From Fictibacillus nanhaiensis (lineage in GTDB: Bacteria > Bacillota > Bacilli > Bacillales > Fictibacillaceae), in assembly GCA_016401345.1 (NCBI GenBank), contig JAEACG010000002.1, positions 248,001-312,000 of the forward strand: a stretch of DNA of 64,000 nucleotides, written 5' to 3'. The notes below the pieces were generated by a model. The model ran no database searches. It had not been told where the DNA came from and saw only the letters and a list, made by a program, of their open reading frames with translations. Positions 1 through 8,354 of this stretch are shown in pieces; position 1 is the first letter of the stretch, and every line of letters starts with the position of its first letter. The translations under genes were made by a program, and so were the position numbers.

Positions 1-420
1 ATGCATATCGGAGGAAGCCGAACATTTGATTTTGGAAAAGTGAAGTTCACTCAAGCCTTTCATGGATCAAGTTATTCACAAGAAGATGGCACGGTCGTAT
101 ATACGGGAATGCCAGCGGGGATTTTATTCTCACATGATGGAAAAACGCTATATCATGCAGGAGATACAGCTCTATTCTCAGATATGAAATTAATCGGAGA
201 GTTTGCAAAACCAGATATTGCTTTCTTGCCTATTGGTGACAATTTCACAATGGGCCCAGAGGATGCATTGATTGCCGCAGAGTGGATCGGTGCAAAGGTG
301 ACCGTTCCAATCCATTACAATACGTTTCCTGTGATTGAACAAGATCCAGAAACCTCATTCACATCTAAACTTGGAAACAAAGGAAAAGTGCTCCAAAGCG
401 GCGAAAGTATAAGCGTATAA
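1..420 (+). CDS. ytkL: UPF0173 metal-dependent hydrolase, C-terminal part (YtkL)
   Basis: The reading frame is open at the left window edge, so only the last 139 residues or so of a protein of about 226 are present; the ATG at base 1 is an internal Met, not a start. The sequence matches the second half of Bacillus YtkL, a metallo-beta-lactamase-fold hydrolase of unknown substrate. Visible metal-ligand motifs are [12 protein letters not shown] (about residues 51-62), [12 protein letters not shown] (about 77-88) and the late His of IHYNTFP. The N-terminal HxHxDH motif lies outside the window. Family assignment is from recognisable sequence; the substrate is unknown. Confidence 0.9.
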   Translation: MHIGGSRTFDFGKVKFTQAFHGSSYSQEDGTVVYTGMPAGILFSHDGKTLYHAGDTALFSDMKLIGEFAKPDIAFLPIGDNFTMGPEDALIAAEWIGAKVTVPIHYNTFPVIEQDPETSFTSKLGNKGKVLQSGESISV

Positions 421-477
421 TGATTCTAACCTCCCTTTCTATGCATACCAATGATAGTAAGGGAGGTTGTGTTTTTT

Positions 478-720
478 ATGAGACAAGAAAAAATGGCAAA
501 AGTATTAATGTTGTTGGTGCTCTTCTATGTAGCGATACCTGTTATATCGTTTGACGGTCCGCTTCTGCAACAACTTTTTTCAGTAGCTTGGATAGGATTT
601 GCCGGTATGCTTTTGGTCAGCTTATTGTTTAAAAAGGATACAGCTCCAAAAAGAGCTGTTAAAAAGCAAAGTATAGCTTCAGATTCAAAAATGAAAAAAA
701 GGATACACATGGAAAGTTGA
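478..720 (+). CDS. small hypothetical membrane protein, 80 aa
   Basis: Unrecognised small protein. The ATG at 478 follows a GGGAGGT site at about 463-469; an in-frame ATG at 451 lacks a site and is less likely. Residues about 7-24 and 30-50 are hydrophobic, suggesting two membrane segments, followed by a basic Lys-rich tail. It lies between ytkL and ytoI. No motif points to a function. Coding status rests on the ribosome binding site and the membrane-protein-like composition. Confidence 0.55.
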   Translation: MRQEKMAKVLMLLVLFYVAIPVISFDGPLLQQLFSVAWIGFAGMLLVSLLFKKDTAPKRAVKKQSIASDSKMKKRIHMES

Positions 721-802
721 GTTTCTGTTCTAATGCCTGTATAATCTGTATTAGTCAAAGTGATAAAACAGATAGATACAGGTAGAAGGAACGGTGAATG
801 TA

Positions 803-2119
803 ATGCTAACCAAGCATGAACAAATACTACAGCATATTTTGGACCTTGATGTCGGATCAAAAATCTCCGTTCGGCAAATTGCAAAAGATCTGACCGTTAG
901 TGAAGGAACAGCTTATCGAGCGATAAAAGAAGCTGAAAACCAGGGGATCGTAAGCACGATCGAACGTGTTGGTACGATACGTATCGAAAGACAAGCAAAA
1001 AGTAATATTGAAAAGTTAACGTTTGCTGAAGTAGTAAATATTGTTGAAGGACAAGTACTAGGCGGGCGCGCTGGTCTTCATAAAACGCTGCACAAATTTG
1101 TAATCGGAGCTATGAAACTTGAAGCGATGATGCGCTATGTTGATGCGGGGAGTTTGTTGATCGTCGGTAACCGTGTGAACGCGCATGAACTTGGATTGAA
1201 AGCAGGGAGTGCAATCTTAGTTACTGGTGGCTTTGATACAGAAGAAGAAGTGAAAAGACTCGCTGACGAGCTTGAACTTCCTGTTATCTCTACGAGCTAT
1301 GATACCTTTACTGTTGCGACAATGATAAATAAAGCGATTCATGATCGTTTGATCAAGAAGGATATCGTTTTAGCTTCTGATATTTTAATTCCGATCGATG
1401 AGACGCATTATCTTTATCAACATGATAAAGTGCAGCGTTGGCACGAATTGAATCAACAAACGATGCATAGTCGTTATCCGGTAGTCGATCAAGGCAATCG
1501 CGTAACAGGTGTAGTCACTTCTAAAGACATTATAGGTGTTCCTGTTTCCATGCACGTTGAAAAAGTAATGACTCGTGCACCTTTAACCGTTACGGAAAAA
1601 ACATCTGTTGCAGCATGTGCTCATATGATGATCTGGGAAGGGATCGAACTGCTCCCTGTTATCGGAACTTCTCATAAACTGATCGGAATCTTAACAAGGC
1701 AAGATGTATTAAAAGCGATGCAAATGATGCAAAAGCAGCCTCAAGTGGGCGCGACCTTTGATGATTTGATAACTACAGAGTTAAAAGAACAAAAGGTAGA
1801 TAACGAAATCACTTACTTCTGTAGAATTACACCGCAGATGACCAACCACCTTGGTACTGTTTCATATGGTGTATTGATGACCATCGTTACTGAAACCGCA
1901 CGGAAAGCACTCAGAAAAATTAAAAAAGGCGACCTCGTTGTGGAGAACGTAACGTTTTACTATATTAAGCCTGTACAGATTGATAGTGATATCGAACTGA
2001 TCCCAAGAGTGCTTGAAGTGAGTCGGAAATTTGGAAAAGTAGATGTGGAAATCCATCATGATGGAAAGATTGTTGGAAAAGCAATGATGATGGCACAACT
2101 TCTTGATCATCGTTCATAA
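803..2119 (+). CDS. ytoI: CBS/DRTGG-domain protein with N-terminal HTH and C-terminal hotdog domain (YtoI)
   Basis: A 438-residue protein with four parts: an N-terminal winged-helix-like region (about 1-65, with SEGTAYRAIKEAE), a DRTGG domain (about 70-180), a pair of CBS domains (about 190-310) that in this family bind adenosyl nucleotides, and a C-terminal hotdog/thioesterase-like domain (about 325-438). The likely role is nucleotide sensing, but target and ligand are unknown. The ATG at 803 is chosen over the in-frame GTG at 794 because the AAGGA at 786-790 is only 3 nt from the GTG, and because YtoI proteins begin close to TKHEQIL. It ends at a terminator shared with the convergent ytpI. 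Confidence 0.88.
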   Translation: MLTKHEQILQHILDLDVGSKISVRQIAKDLTVSEGTAYRAIKEAENQGIVSTIERVGTIRIERQAKSNIEKLTFAEVVNIVEGQVLGGRAGLHKTLHKFVIGAMKLEAMMRYVDAGSLLIVGNRVNAHELGLKAGSAILVTGGFDTEEEVKRLADELELPVISTSYDTFTVATMINKAIHDRLIKKDIVLASDILIPIDETHYLYQHDKVQRWHELNQQTMHSRYPVVDQGNRVTGVVTSKDIIGVPVSMHVEKVMTRAPLTVTEKTSVAACAHMMIWEGIELLPVIGTSHKLIGILTRQDVLKAMQMMQKQPQVGATFDDLITTELKEQKVDNEITYFCRITPQMTNHLGTVSYGVLMTIVTETARKALRKIKKGDLVVENVTFYYIKPVQIDSDIELIPRVLEVSRKFGKVDVEIHHDGKIVGKAMMMAQLLDHRS

Positions 2120-2120
2120 A

Positions 2121-2147
2121 AAAAGTCCCTCCTGCAGGGACTTTTTA
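2121..2147. terminator. bidirectional terminator between ytoI and ytpI
   Basis: Perfect inverted repeat AAAAGTCCCT (2121-2130) / AGGGACTTTT (2136-2145) with a 5-nt loop. It is flanked by A and T runs, so it can serve both convergent genes. Confidence 0.9.
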
Positions 2148-2158
2148 TCCATACGTAT

Positions 2159-2455
2159 TTAATTTTTCTGTGCTTCTTCACGTGCAAGCGTAAGGAAATG
2201 CTTGTACATTTTATAATTCATGATTAAAAGAACGATTCCGTAAATTAAAAAGACTAGTGCCACCCAAAGCTGTACACGTCCTTCAACTGCTGTTAGTTCG
2301 TTCAGTCCGAAGGAAGCTAAGAATGAACCGAGTGCCATTTTTGCTTTTGTGCCTGTCCAGCGCTTTAAGAATGGTTCTTTTGCACGTACTTCAGAAACTT
2401 TATAGAACACATATAGAGCAAAAGAAAGTATAATTAGGATAATAAAAATAGGCAT
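2159..2455 (-). CDS. ytpI: small membrane protein, YtpI-like
   Basis: A 98-residue protein with an N-terminal hydrophobic helix (about 2-20) and further hydrophobic stretches (about 62-85), resembling Bacillus YtpI, whose function is unknown. On the minus strand the ATG whose first base is 2455 follows GGGGGAA at a good distance; the longer frame opening with GTG at 2470 would put the ribosome binding site inside the coding region. It is divergent from nrnA and convergent with ytoI. Confidence 0.75.
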   Translation of the reverse strand: MPIFIILIILSFALYVFYKVSEVRAKEPFLKRWTGTKAKMALGSFLASFGLNELTAVEGRVQLWVALVFLIYGIVLLIMNYKMYKHFLTLAREEAQKN

Positions 2456-2540
2456 TGAAAATTCCCCCACGTATTTACTCCACTATATTGTAAACGTTTA
2501 AAACCATAATTGCCACAACGACATCTAAAAGGAGTCTGCT

Positions 2541-3488
2541 ATGAAAGAACAAATCTTACAAGTAATCGAACAGTATGAAAAAATAATCATTCATCGACAT
2601 GTCAGACCAGACCCAGATGCGCTTGGATCACAAGGTGGGCTTTCTGCGATCATCAAGGCGAGCTATCCTCAAAAAGAAGTGTATGTTGTAGGGGAAGAGG
2701 AAGCGGGCCTCACATTTCTAAACACAATGGATGTCATAGAAGACGATGCTTACAAAGGTGCTTTAGTCATCATTTGCGATACTGCAAACTCACCTCGGAT
2801 CAGTGATCACCGTTATTCACTAGGAGATTTTGTTATTAAAATTGATCATCATCCTAACGAAGATCCTTATGGAGATTTAATCTGGGTGGATACTGAAGCA
2901 AGTTCTACATCTGAGATGATAATGGATCTTTATCTTTTCGGAGCAACGTCTGGACTTAAGCTTGATGAACATGCAGCAAGACTTATCTATGCTGGTATTA
3001 TTGGGGACACTGGTCGCTTTTTGTTTTCAAATACGACTCAGAAGACTCATCATTATACAGCGGCGTTATTAGAGACAGGATTCTCGCCATCAGAAATTCA
3101 CGAAAATCTATATAAAATTTCTGAGAAACTTGTGAGGTTGAACGGTTATGTTCTTCAAAACTTTTCAATTGTTGATAATTGCGTAGGGTATATCCACTTA
3201 AAAAAAGATACATTGAAAAAGTTCGGCACGTCAGCAGGTGAAGCATCCCTTTTAGTGAATTCTTTTTCACATGTTGAAGGCTTGTTAGCGTGGGTGTTTT
3301 TTGTGGATGAACCAGATCAGATCAGAGTAAGATTAAGGTCCAAGGGTCCTGTAGTTAATAAGATCGCAACTAAATTCAATGGTGGTGGACATCCGAGAGC
3401 ATCAGGAGCAACCGTATATACAGAAGACGAAACGATCTCTGTACTCGCTGAACTTCGAAACCTCTGTAAAGAATATAAATCCAAATAA
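2541..3488 (+). CDS. nrnA: bifunctional oligoribonuclease / pAp phosphatase NrnA
   Basis: A DHH/DHHA1 phosphoesterase of 315 residues that degrades short oligoribonucleotides (nanoRNA) and dephosphorylates 3'-phosphoadenosine 5'-phosphate. Metal-binding motifs are visible: HVRPDPDALGSQ near residue 20, ICDTAN near 80, IDHHPNEDPYGD near 103 (the DHH motif) and a GDTGR motif near 155. The C-terminal DHHA1 motif FNGGGHPRASGA is near 280. The start follows AAAAGGAGT. It is monocistronic with its own terminator. Length and motif order are normal for the family. Confidence 0.95.
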   Translation: MKEQILQVIEQYEKIIIHRHVRPDPDALGSQGGLSAIIKASYPQKEVYVVGEEEAGLTFLNTMDVIEDDAYKGALVIICDTANSPRISDHRYSLGDFVIKIDHHPNEDPYGDLIWVDTEASSTSEMIMDLYLFGATSGLKLDEHAARLIYAGIIGDTGRFLFSNTTQKTHHYTAALLETGFSPSEIHENLYKISEKLVRLNGYVLQNFSIVDNCVGYIHLKKDTLKKFGTSAGEASLLVNSFSHVEGLLAWVFFVDEPDQIRVRLRSKGPVVNKIATKFNGGGHPRASGATVYTEDETISVLAELRNLCKEYKSK

Positions 3489-3515
3489 AAAAGGCCTCAT
3501 CGGGGGGGCCTTTTT
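3486..3515 (+). terminator. nrnA terminator
   Basis: An A-run followed by AAGGCC, a short GC-rich loop, GGCC and a run of five T, immediately after the nrnA stop codon. Confidence 0.85.
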
Positions 3516-3536
3516 ATGCTTTAGTATGAAATAGAT

Positions 3537-3722
3537 TTAGTTAGCTTTTTCAGGGATAAACCAAGAGCCAACATCTGTTACATCTTCATGCACTTTTAAG
3601 TTTAATTTTGCAAGCTCTCTCTTGATTAGGTCTGCTACTTCTTTCGTTTCTGCAAAAGCAGAAAAGCCATTCTGTAATTCCTTTACCTTTTCACGGGCAA
3701 GTTCTTTTCGATTGATAATCAT
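3537..3722 (-). CDS. small conserved protein, 61 aa (possibly YtzJ-like)
   Basis: A short soluble, charged protein beginning MIINRKELAREKVKEL and ending GSWFIPEKAN. The ATG whose first base is 3722 follows GGGGGGAAACTAC; the apparent TTG start 15 nt upstream lies in that ribosome binding site. It sits between nrnA and ytrI, the position of a similarly small uncharacterised gene in B. subtilis. I do not recognise a domain, and the function is unknown. Confidence 0.65.
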   Translation of the reverse strand: MIINRKELAREKVKELQNGFSAFAETKEVADLIKRELAKLNLKVHEDVTDVGSWFIPEKAN

Positions 3723-3851
3723 GTAGTTTCCCCCCAATAATCACTCTGGAATTATTCTTTACACATATTTTATACAATTGAAGGAGGGATTGCCATTTCT
3801 TTGCCCAAAGATTCATAAAAACGTAATATTTCGACCATTATTTATGCATAA

Positions 3852-4364
3852 TCATTCACTGATTTTAGCTGATATATAGATTCGAAGAACACCTGTGTAT
3901 AAATACAAGTGATCGATTTTCACCTCATAAGTTTGCTCGTCGTCATCAAGACGGTATGTTTTATTTTCAATAGCTTGTACAAGTAAGGAATGGCTTTTAG
4001 CAAGTGTTTCTGTATCTTCTCCTATTAGATGCTCTAGATCGTCTTCAACTGCTTTTGCTATGTGCAGCCTTGTTAAATTTGATAACTTTGAAGAATCCTG
4101 GTTTGAGAACCTAGCATTCACTTCATGAAGCTTAAACTTCTTGGCGAGTTCTTTATTTGCTTTTTCATCATCCGAGGTTAAGATCTTGTTCTTCTTTTCC
4201 AAATCATTAATTTTTACTCGTTGCTTTTCAATTTTTACAATCAGCCTTTCATGAGCTAAGCCGCCTTGTATTAAAAAAAATGCCCAGCCGATAATAAACC
4301 CGATCGCTATCCCAGCAAAAAAACGCTGGTAGCCTTTTCGTTGATATAGCGGTGGGATCCTCAT
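3852..4364 (-). CDS. ytrI: sporulation membrane protein YtrI
   Basis: A 170-residue protein with a short basic N-terminus, one membrane helix (about 15-35), a coiled-coil-like charged stretch (about 42-75) and an extracytoplasmic alpha/beta tail. This is the layout of YtrI, which in B. subtilis is made in the mother cell and needed for efficient sporulation. Its ATG overlaps the ytrH stop codon (TGATG), so the two are translationally coupled; the ribosome binding site AGGAGA lies inside the end of ytrH. The role is inferred from the family. Confidence 0.85.
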   Translation of the reverse strand: MRIPPLYQRKGYQRFFAGIAIGFIIGWAFFLIQGGLAHERLIVKIEKQRVKINDLEKKNKILTSDDEKANKELAKKFKLHEVNARFSNQDSSKLSNLTRLHIAKAVEDDLEHLIGEDTETLAKSHSLLVQAIENKTYRLDDDEQTYEVKIDHLYLYTGVLRIYISAKISE

Positions 4365-4696
4365 CAGTTAATGTTCTCCTGGCTGAGCCATTGAATCAAT
4401 TGCATGGCAGAATTAGCACCAGCAATGGCAACAAAAATATAGGTTAATTGTTTGAAAATCTCTATAGTAGCGCCGTTTTCAAAGCTTCGCTCAAAATTCG
4501 TGATCGTATCAAACGTTCCACCGATAGCAGCGACGATTGCCCATATTTTAAGTCTTTTTGCAAGTTCCATCATTTCATATATAGGTGCTTTTCCTACAAG
4601 AAAAGCGGCAAGACCGCCGATTAACGCTCCACCCAACAATACGCCGAAAGCTATAGCAAAATCTAATATGATATTCGCAAAAAATTCACGCACCAT
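4364..4696 (-). CDS. ytrH: sporulation membrane protein YtrH
   Basis: A 110-residue, mostly hydrophobic protein with a conserved glycine-rich first segment (GVLLGGALIGGLAAF) and the stretch LKIWAIVAAIGGTFDTI, characteristic of YtrH. It is co-transcribed with ytrI and overlaps it by one base. The start at 4696 (MVREFF) follows AGGGGAGGTT, whereas the longer TTG frame at 4720 would place that site inside the gene. In B. subtilis ytrHI is under the mother-cell sigma factor SigE; I did not define that promoter here. Confidence 0.85.
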   Translation of the reverse strand: MVREFFANIILDFAIAFGVLLGGALIGGLAAFLVGKAPIYEMMELAKRLKIWAIVAAIGGTFDTITNFERSFENGATIEIFKQLTYIFVAIAGANSAMQLIQWLSQENIN

Positions 4697-4794
4697 GAGA
4701 CAACCTCCCCTCTTACTCAATGTATGGATAATAGGTGGAGTGTATGCTTATTTGATAGAAAATGAATAACCGCTCGCTGTTGAAAACTGTTTCA

Positions 4795-4823
4795 TTAACA
4801 CATACGAACTTCTGTACTATAAT
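4795..4823 (+). promoter_or_regulatory. SigA promoter of dnaE
   Basis: TTAACA (4795-4800), a 17-bp spacer and TATAAT (4818-4823), followed 34 nt later by the dnaE start. A close match to the vegetative consensus. Confidence 0.8.
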
Positions 4824-4857
4824 GGAATGCAAACAGGTGCGTAAAGGAAGTGATGGT

Positions 4858-7800
4858 ATGGGGTTTGTCCCACTGCATATACATAGTGAATACTCGCTTC
4901 TTGAAAGCTCTTGTCGGATCGAAGAGCTTGTTCAGTATGCAAAAGAGCTTGGATATACGTCTTTAGCCTTAACAGATAAATCAAACATGCATGGTGCCTT
5001 AAAGTTTTATACTACATGTGTAAAAGCTGGCATCAAACCTATCATTGGATTGGAAGCAGAGGTTGGAAGTGATCAAGAGGATATAAAAGAGAAGATAAGT
5101 TCAGGAAATAAACTTCTTTTGTATGCGATGAACATAGAAGGCTATGAAAATTTATTAAAACTCACAACGCTTATGCAGACAAAGCTGGACGGTGAAGTGT
5201 CATCTCTTTCTTATGAAGAAATTTCAAATCATGCAGCAGGCCTTATCGCTGTTTCTTCAGGTATGGAAGGTGAGATTCAGCAATTTCTTACTCGTGAAAA
5301 TCTTGACGATCAACGATTAGATAAGCTTCTTCACTTTTATAAAACGTGCTTTAAAGATCGTTTTTATCTTGGATTAGAAGATCATGATACAGGTATAGAA
5401 AAAACAATTAATCTCCAACTTCAAAACCTTTCAAGGAAGTCTCTCATTCCACTTGTCTGCATGCATGAAACGTATTATATGAGAAGAGAGGATGCAAACG
5501 CACATGATATCCTGCTTTGCATCAAACAAGGCGAAAAGAAAAGCAATCGTGATCGATTTAAACTGCAGACAGATGACTTTTATTTTAAATCCCCATTAGA
5601 GATGAAACGTGTATTTTCTCATGCAGAGGATGCATTAGATGAAACGGTTAAACTGGCTGAAAGATGTTCACTCGAGCTTGAGCTGGGTAGCATTGCTTTG
5701 CCCAAATATCCTGTACCAAAAAATAAAAACAGCTATGAATATCTGACTGAGCTTTGTAATGAAGGACTTTTGAAGCGTTATGAAACGGTAACACCTGAAA
5801 TAAACGAACGATTATCATATGAACTTAACATCATAAAGAATATGAACTTTGAAGATTATTTCTTAATCGTTTGGGATTTTATGAAATTTGCACACGACGA
5901 AAAGATGATTACAGGGCCAGGAAGGGGTTCGGCAGCAGGATCACTAGTAGCTTACGTTCTTCAGATTACGAACGTTGACCCAATCCATCATCAGTTGATC
6001 TTTGAGCGTTTCTTAAATCCGGAGCGGGTTACGATGCCCGATATTGATATCGATTTTCCTGATAATCGTCGGGACGAAGTACTAAGCTACGTAGCGCGTA
6101 AGTATGGTACAGATTATGTCGCACAGATTATTACATTTGGTACCCTAGCAGCAAGAGCTGCTATAAGGGATGCGGGCAGAGTGATGGATTTTGCTCCTGC
6201 GCTCATCGATCTTACCGCAAAGAATATTCCTTCAAGACCTGGGATCACGTTGGAAAATGCATTGAAAGAGTCAGCTAGCCTGCAACAGGCGTACAAAACA
6301 GAGCCGGATGTGAGAAAGCTTGTTGAGATCGCGATGACACTTGAAGGTTTACCGAGACACGCATCCACTCATGCTGCAGGTGTAGTCTTGTCGGGAGCTC
6401 CACTTGTTCAAAAAGTACCCTTACAAACCGGGCATGACGGTATACCTCTTACACAATATAGTATGGAATGGCTTGAAGCTGCAGGACTGTTGAAGATGGA
6501 CTTTTTGGGCTTGCGGAATTTATCGCTTATTGAAAATATCTTATTGGCGATCGAAGAAAATGAAAATGTGAAGATCGATCTAAATGATATACCATTCGAC
6601 GACGTGAAAACATTTGATCTTCTTGCGAAAGGAGATACTACAGGTGTGTTTCAGCTTGAGTCTGATGGGATGAGAAAAGTTCTTCAGCAGCTTAAGCCGA
6701 CAGAGTTTGAAGATATCGTAGCGGTAAATGCTCTCTACCGGCCGGGTCCGATGCAGAATATTCCTGACTATATCGCGGGTAAACATCGTCTGAAGACCGT
6801 ACACTACATGCATCCTGATCTTGAACCGATCTTAAAATCCACGTACGGTGTAATTGTCTATCAAGAACAGATCATGCAGATTGCAACAAAAGCGGCTGGT
6901 TTCACACTAGGAGAAGCAGATTTACTGAGAAGAGCAGTAGGTAAGAAGAAACGGGATATTCTTCTTCGGGAGCGACAACACTTTGTTGAAGGTTGTTTAA
7001 AGCAAGGCTATGATGAAAAATCTGCAGATGCGCTATATGACTTGATCGTACGCTTTGCTGATTACGGGTTCCCGAGAAGCCATGCTGTTGCATACAGTGT
7101 CATCGCCTATCAGCTTGCATTCTTAAAAGCAAACTATCCTGCCCACTTTATGGCTGCCCTGCTTTCAAGTGTTATCGGCAATCATGATAAAGTAAATCAG
7201 TATATTAAAGAATCCGAGCAAAGAGGCATACCTGTTCTTCCACCATCTATAAAAAAAGGCAGCGAAATTTTTATTTCAAACGGATCTCATATTTCATTCG
7301 GGTTATTAGCTATTAAAAATGTTGGATACAATGCGATTAGAATGCTGATGGAAGAAAATGAAAAAGAACCGTTTCATGATCTGTTCGATATTTGTTCACG
7401 ATGTCCTCAGAAAGTTGTGAATAAACGTACACTCGAATCATTAATTTTTGCTGGAGCAATGGATGAATTGGGACAAGATAGAGCAGTGTTGCTAGCTTCA
7501 TTAGAAACTGCGATTGAATATGGTGAAGAGTTTCAGGAAATCTCGCGAAAGAATCAGATGTATCTTTTTGATGATGATATTAATTTACCTAAACCTTCTT
7601 ACGTTTCCGTTCAATCTTTTCAAGAAAGCGAAAAACTTAAGTTTGAAAAAGAAGCTTTAGGCTTTTTCTTTTCTTCACATCCGCTGCAAAGATATCGAAC
7701 GACCTTAATCAGCTGGAAAGCGGTTAACATCAATGAGTTAAAAGAAAAAAAATCATCCGTTCGTCTAGGTATTCTTGTGGACAAAGTACGAGCGATTAAA

Positions 7801-8241
7801 ACAAAAAAGGGAGAACTCATGGCATTCCTGACGATCAGTGATGAAAGTGGTGAGATAGAGGCTGTGGCTTTTCCGAAAGTTTATGAAGCGTACCATTCTC
7901 TTCTTCAGAAAGGACAACAATTGTTTATAGAAGGAAGTGTTGAGCACCGTAACGAATCACTGCAGATTCTTGTGAACAAATGCAGACTGCTCGAAGATCT
8001 AAAGTCAAATGAGCAGCCGACCCTATTTATTAAAATAGATAAAGACCATCAGTCGTCTCAGCATCTGAATGCGATGAAGACCATTTTCGACGAATCAAAA
8101 GGTTCTACATCTGTTGTTTTGATCTATGAAGAGAATAGACAAAAGGTCCAGATTTCACAAAAAGTAAATGTTTCCGAAAACTTGTTGTTAGAATTGCAAT
8201 CTGTTATTGGTGAGGGTAATGTCGTATTTAGAAGAAATTAA
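4858..8241 (+). CDS. dnaE: DNA polymerase III alpha subunit DnaE
   Basis: Error-prone C-family replicative polymerase, 1127 residues, which in Bacillus extends RNA primers on the lagging strand before handing over to PolC. It has an N-terminal PHP domain (VPLHIHSEYSLL near residue 4), a C-family palm with the catalytic Asp cluster PDIDIDFPD near 398-406 and the motif GPGRGSAAGS near 353, then a helix-hairpin-helix region and a C-terminal OB fold. The start at 4858 (MGFVPLHIHS) follows AAAGGAAG and matches family N-termini; the 32 codons upstream in frame overlap the promoter. Confidence 0.96.
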   Translation: MGFVPLHIHSEYSLLESSCRIEELVQYAKELGYTSLALTDKSNMHGALKFYTTCVKAGIKPIIGLEAEVGSDQEDIKEKISSGNKLLLYAMNIEGYENLLKLTTLMQTKLDGEVSSLSYEEISNHAAGLIAVSSGMEGEIQQFLTRENLDDQRLDKLLHFYKTCFKDRFYLGLEDHDTGIEKTINLQLQNLSRKSLIPLVCMHETYYMRREDANAHDILLCIKQGEKKSNRDRFKLQTDDFYFKSPLEMKRVFSHAEDALDETVKLAERCSLELELGSIALPKYPVPKNKNSYEYLTELCNEGLLKRYETVTPEINERLSYELNIIKNMNFEDYFLIVWDFMKFAHDEKMITGPGRGSAAGSLVAYVLQITNVDPIHHQLIFERFLNPERVTMPDIDIDFPDNRRDEVLSYVARKYGTDYVAQIITFGTLAARAAIRDAGRVMDFAPALIDLTAKNIPSRPGITLENALKESASLQQAYKTEPDVRKLVEIAMTLEGLPRHASTHAAGVVLSGAPLVQKVPLQTGHDGIPLTQYSMEWLEAAGLLKMDFLGLRNLSLIENILLAIEENENVKIDLNDIPFDDVKTFDLLAKGDTTGVFQLESDGMRKVLQQLKPTEFEDIVAVNALYRPGPMQNIPDYIAGKHRLKTVHYMHPDLEPILKSTYGVIVYQEQIMQIATKAAGFTLGEADLLRRAVGKKKRDILLRERQHFVEGCLKQGYDEKSADALYDLIVRFADYGFPRSHAVAYSVIAYQLAFLKANYPAHFMAALLSSVIGNHDKVNQYIKESEQRGIPVLPPSIKKGSEIFISNGSHISFGLLAIKNVGYNAIRMLMEENEKEPFHDLFDICSRCPQKVVNKRTLESLIFAGAMDELGQDRAVLLASLETAIEYGEEFQEISRKNQMYLFDDDINLPKPSYVSVQSFQESEKLKFEKEALGFFFSSHPLQRYRTTLISWKAVNINELKEKKSSVRLGILVDKVRAIKTKKGELMAFLTISDESGEIEAVAFPKVYEAYHSLLQKGQQLFIEGSVEHRNESLQILVNKCRLLEDLKSNEQPTLFIKIDKDHQSSQHLNAMKTIFDESKGSTSVVLIYEENRQKVQISQKVNVSENLLLELQSVIGEGNVVFRRN

Positions 8242-8246
8242 AAACC

Positions 8247-8274
8247 TTTACAGCTTGTTAACTTTTGTTATAAT
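8247..8274 (+). promoter_or_regulatory. SigA promoter of ytsJ-gntR-accDA
   Basis: TTTACA (8247-8252), a 16-bp spacer and TATAAT (8269-8274), placed just downstream of dnaE and about 80 nt before ytsJ. Confidence 0.75.
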
Positions 8275-8290
8275 GGATGAGTCAATATTA

Positions 8291-8303
8291 GTGGTCTGAC
8301 CAC
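8291..8303. promoter_or_regulatory. GntR/FadR-type operator in the ytsJ leader
   Basis: The 13-bp palindrome GTGGTCTGACCAC has perfect 6-bp arms around one central base. It contains TGGT-N3-ACCA, the operator pattern of PdhR/LldR-type members of the FadR branch of GntR regulators. It starts 17 bp after the -10 box, where bound protein would block RNA polymerase. The regulator encoded two genes downstream (9617-10267) is the obvious candidate. Confidence 0.7.
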
Positions 8304-8354
8304 CTCCTAATTGGCTTATCAACCTTAAATTTAAAATCATTAGGAGATGAAAAA

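Noticed and set aside
2488-2502. TTGTAAACGTTTAAA between ytpI and nrnA as a CcpA cre site
   Set aside because: One mismatch at a conserved C, no linked carbon-metabolism gene and no promoter defined there; may be chance.
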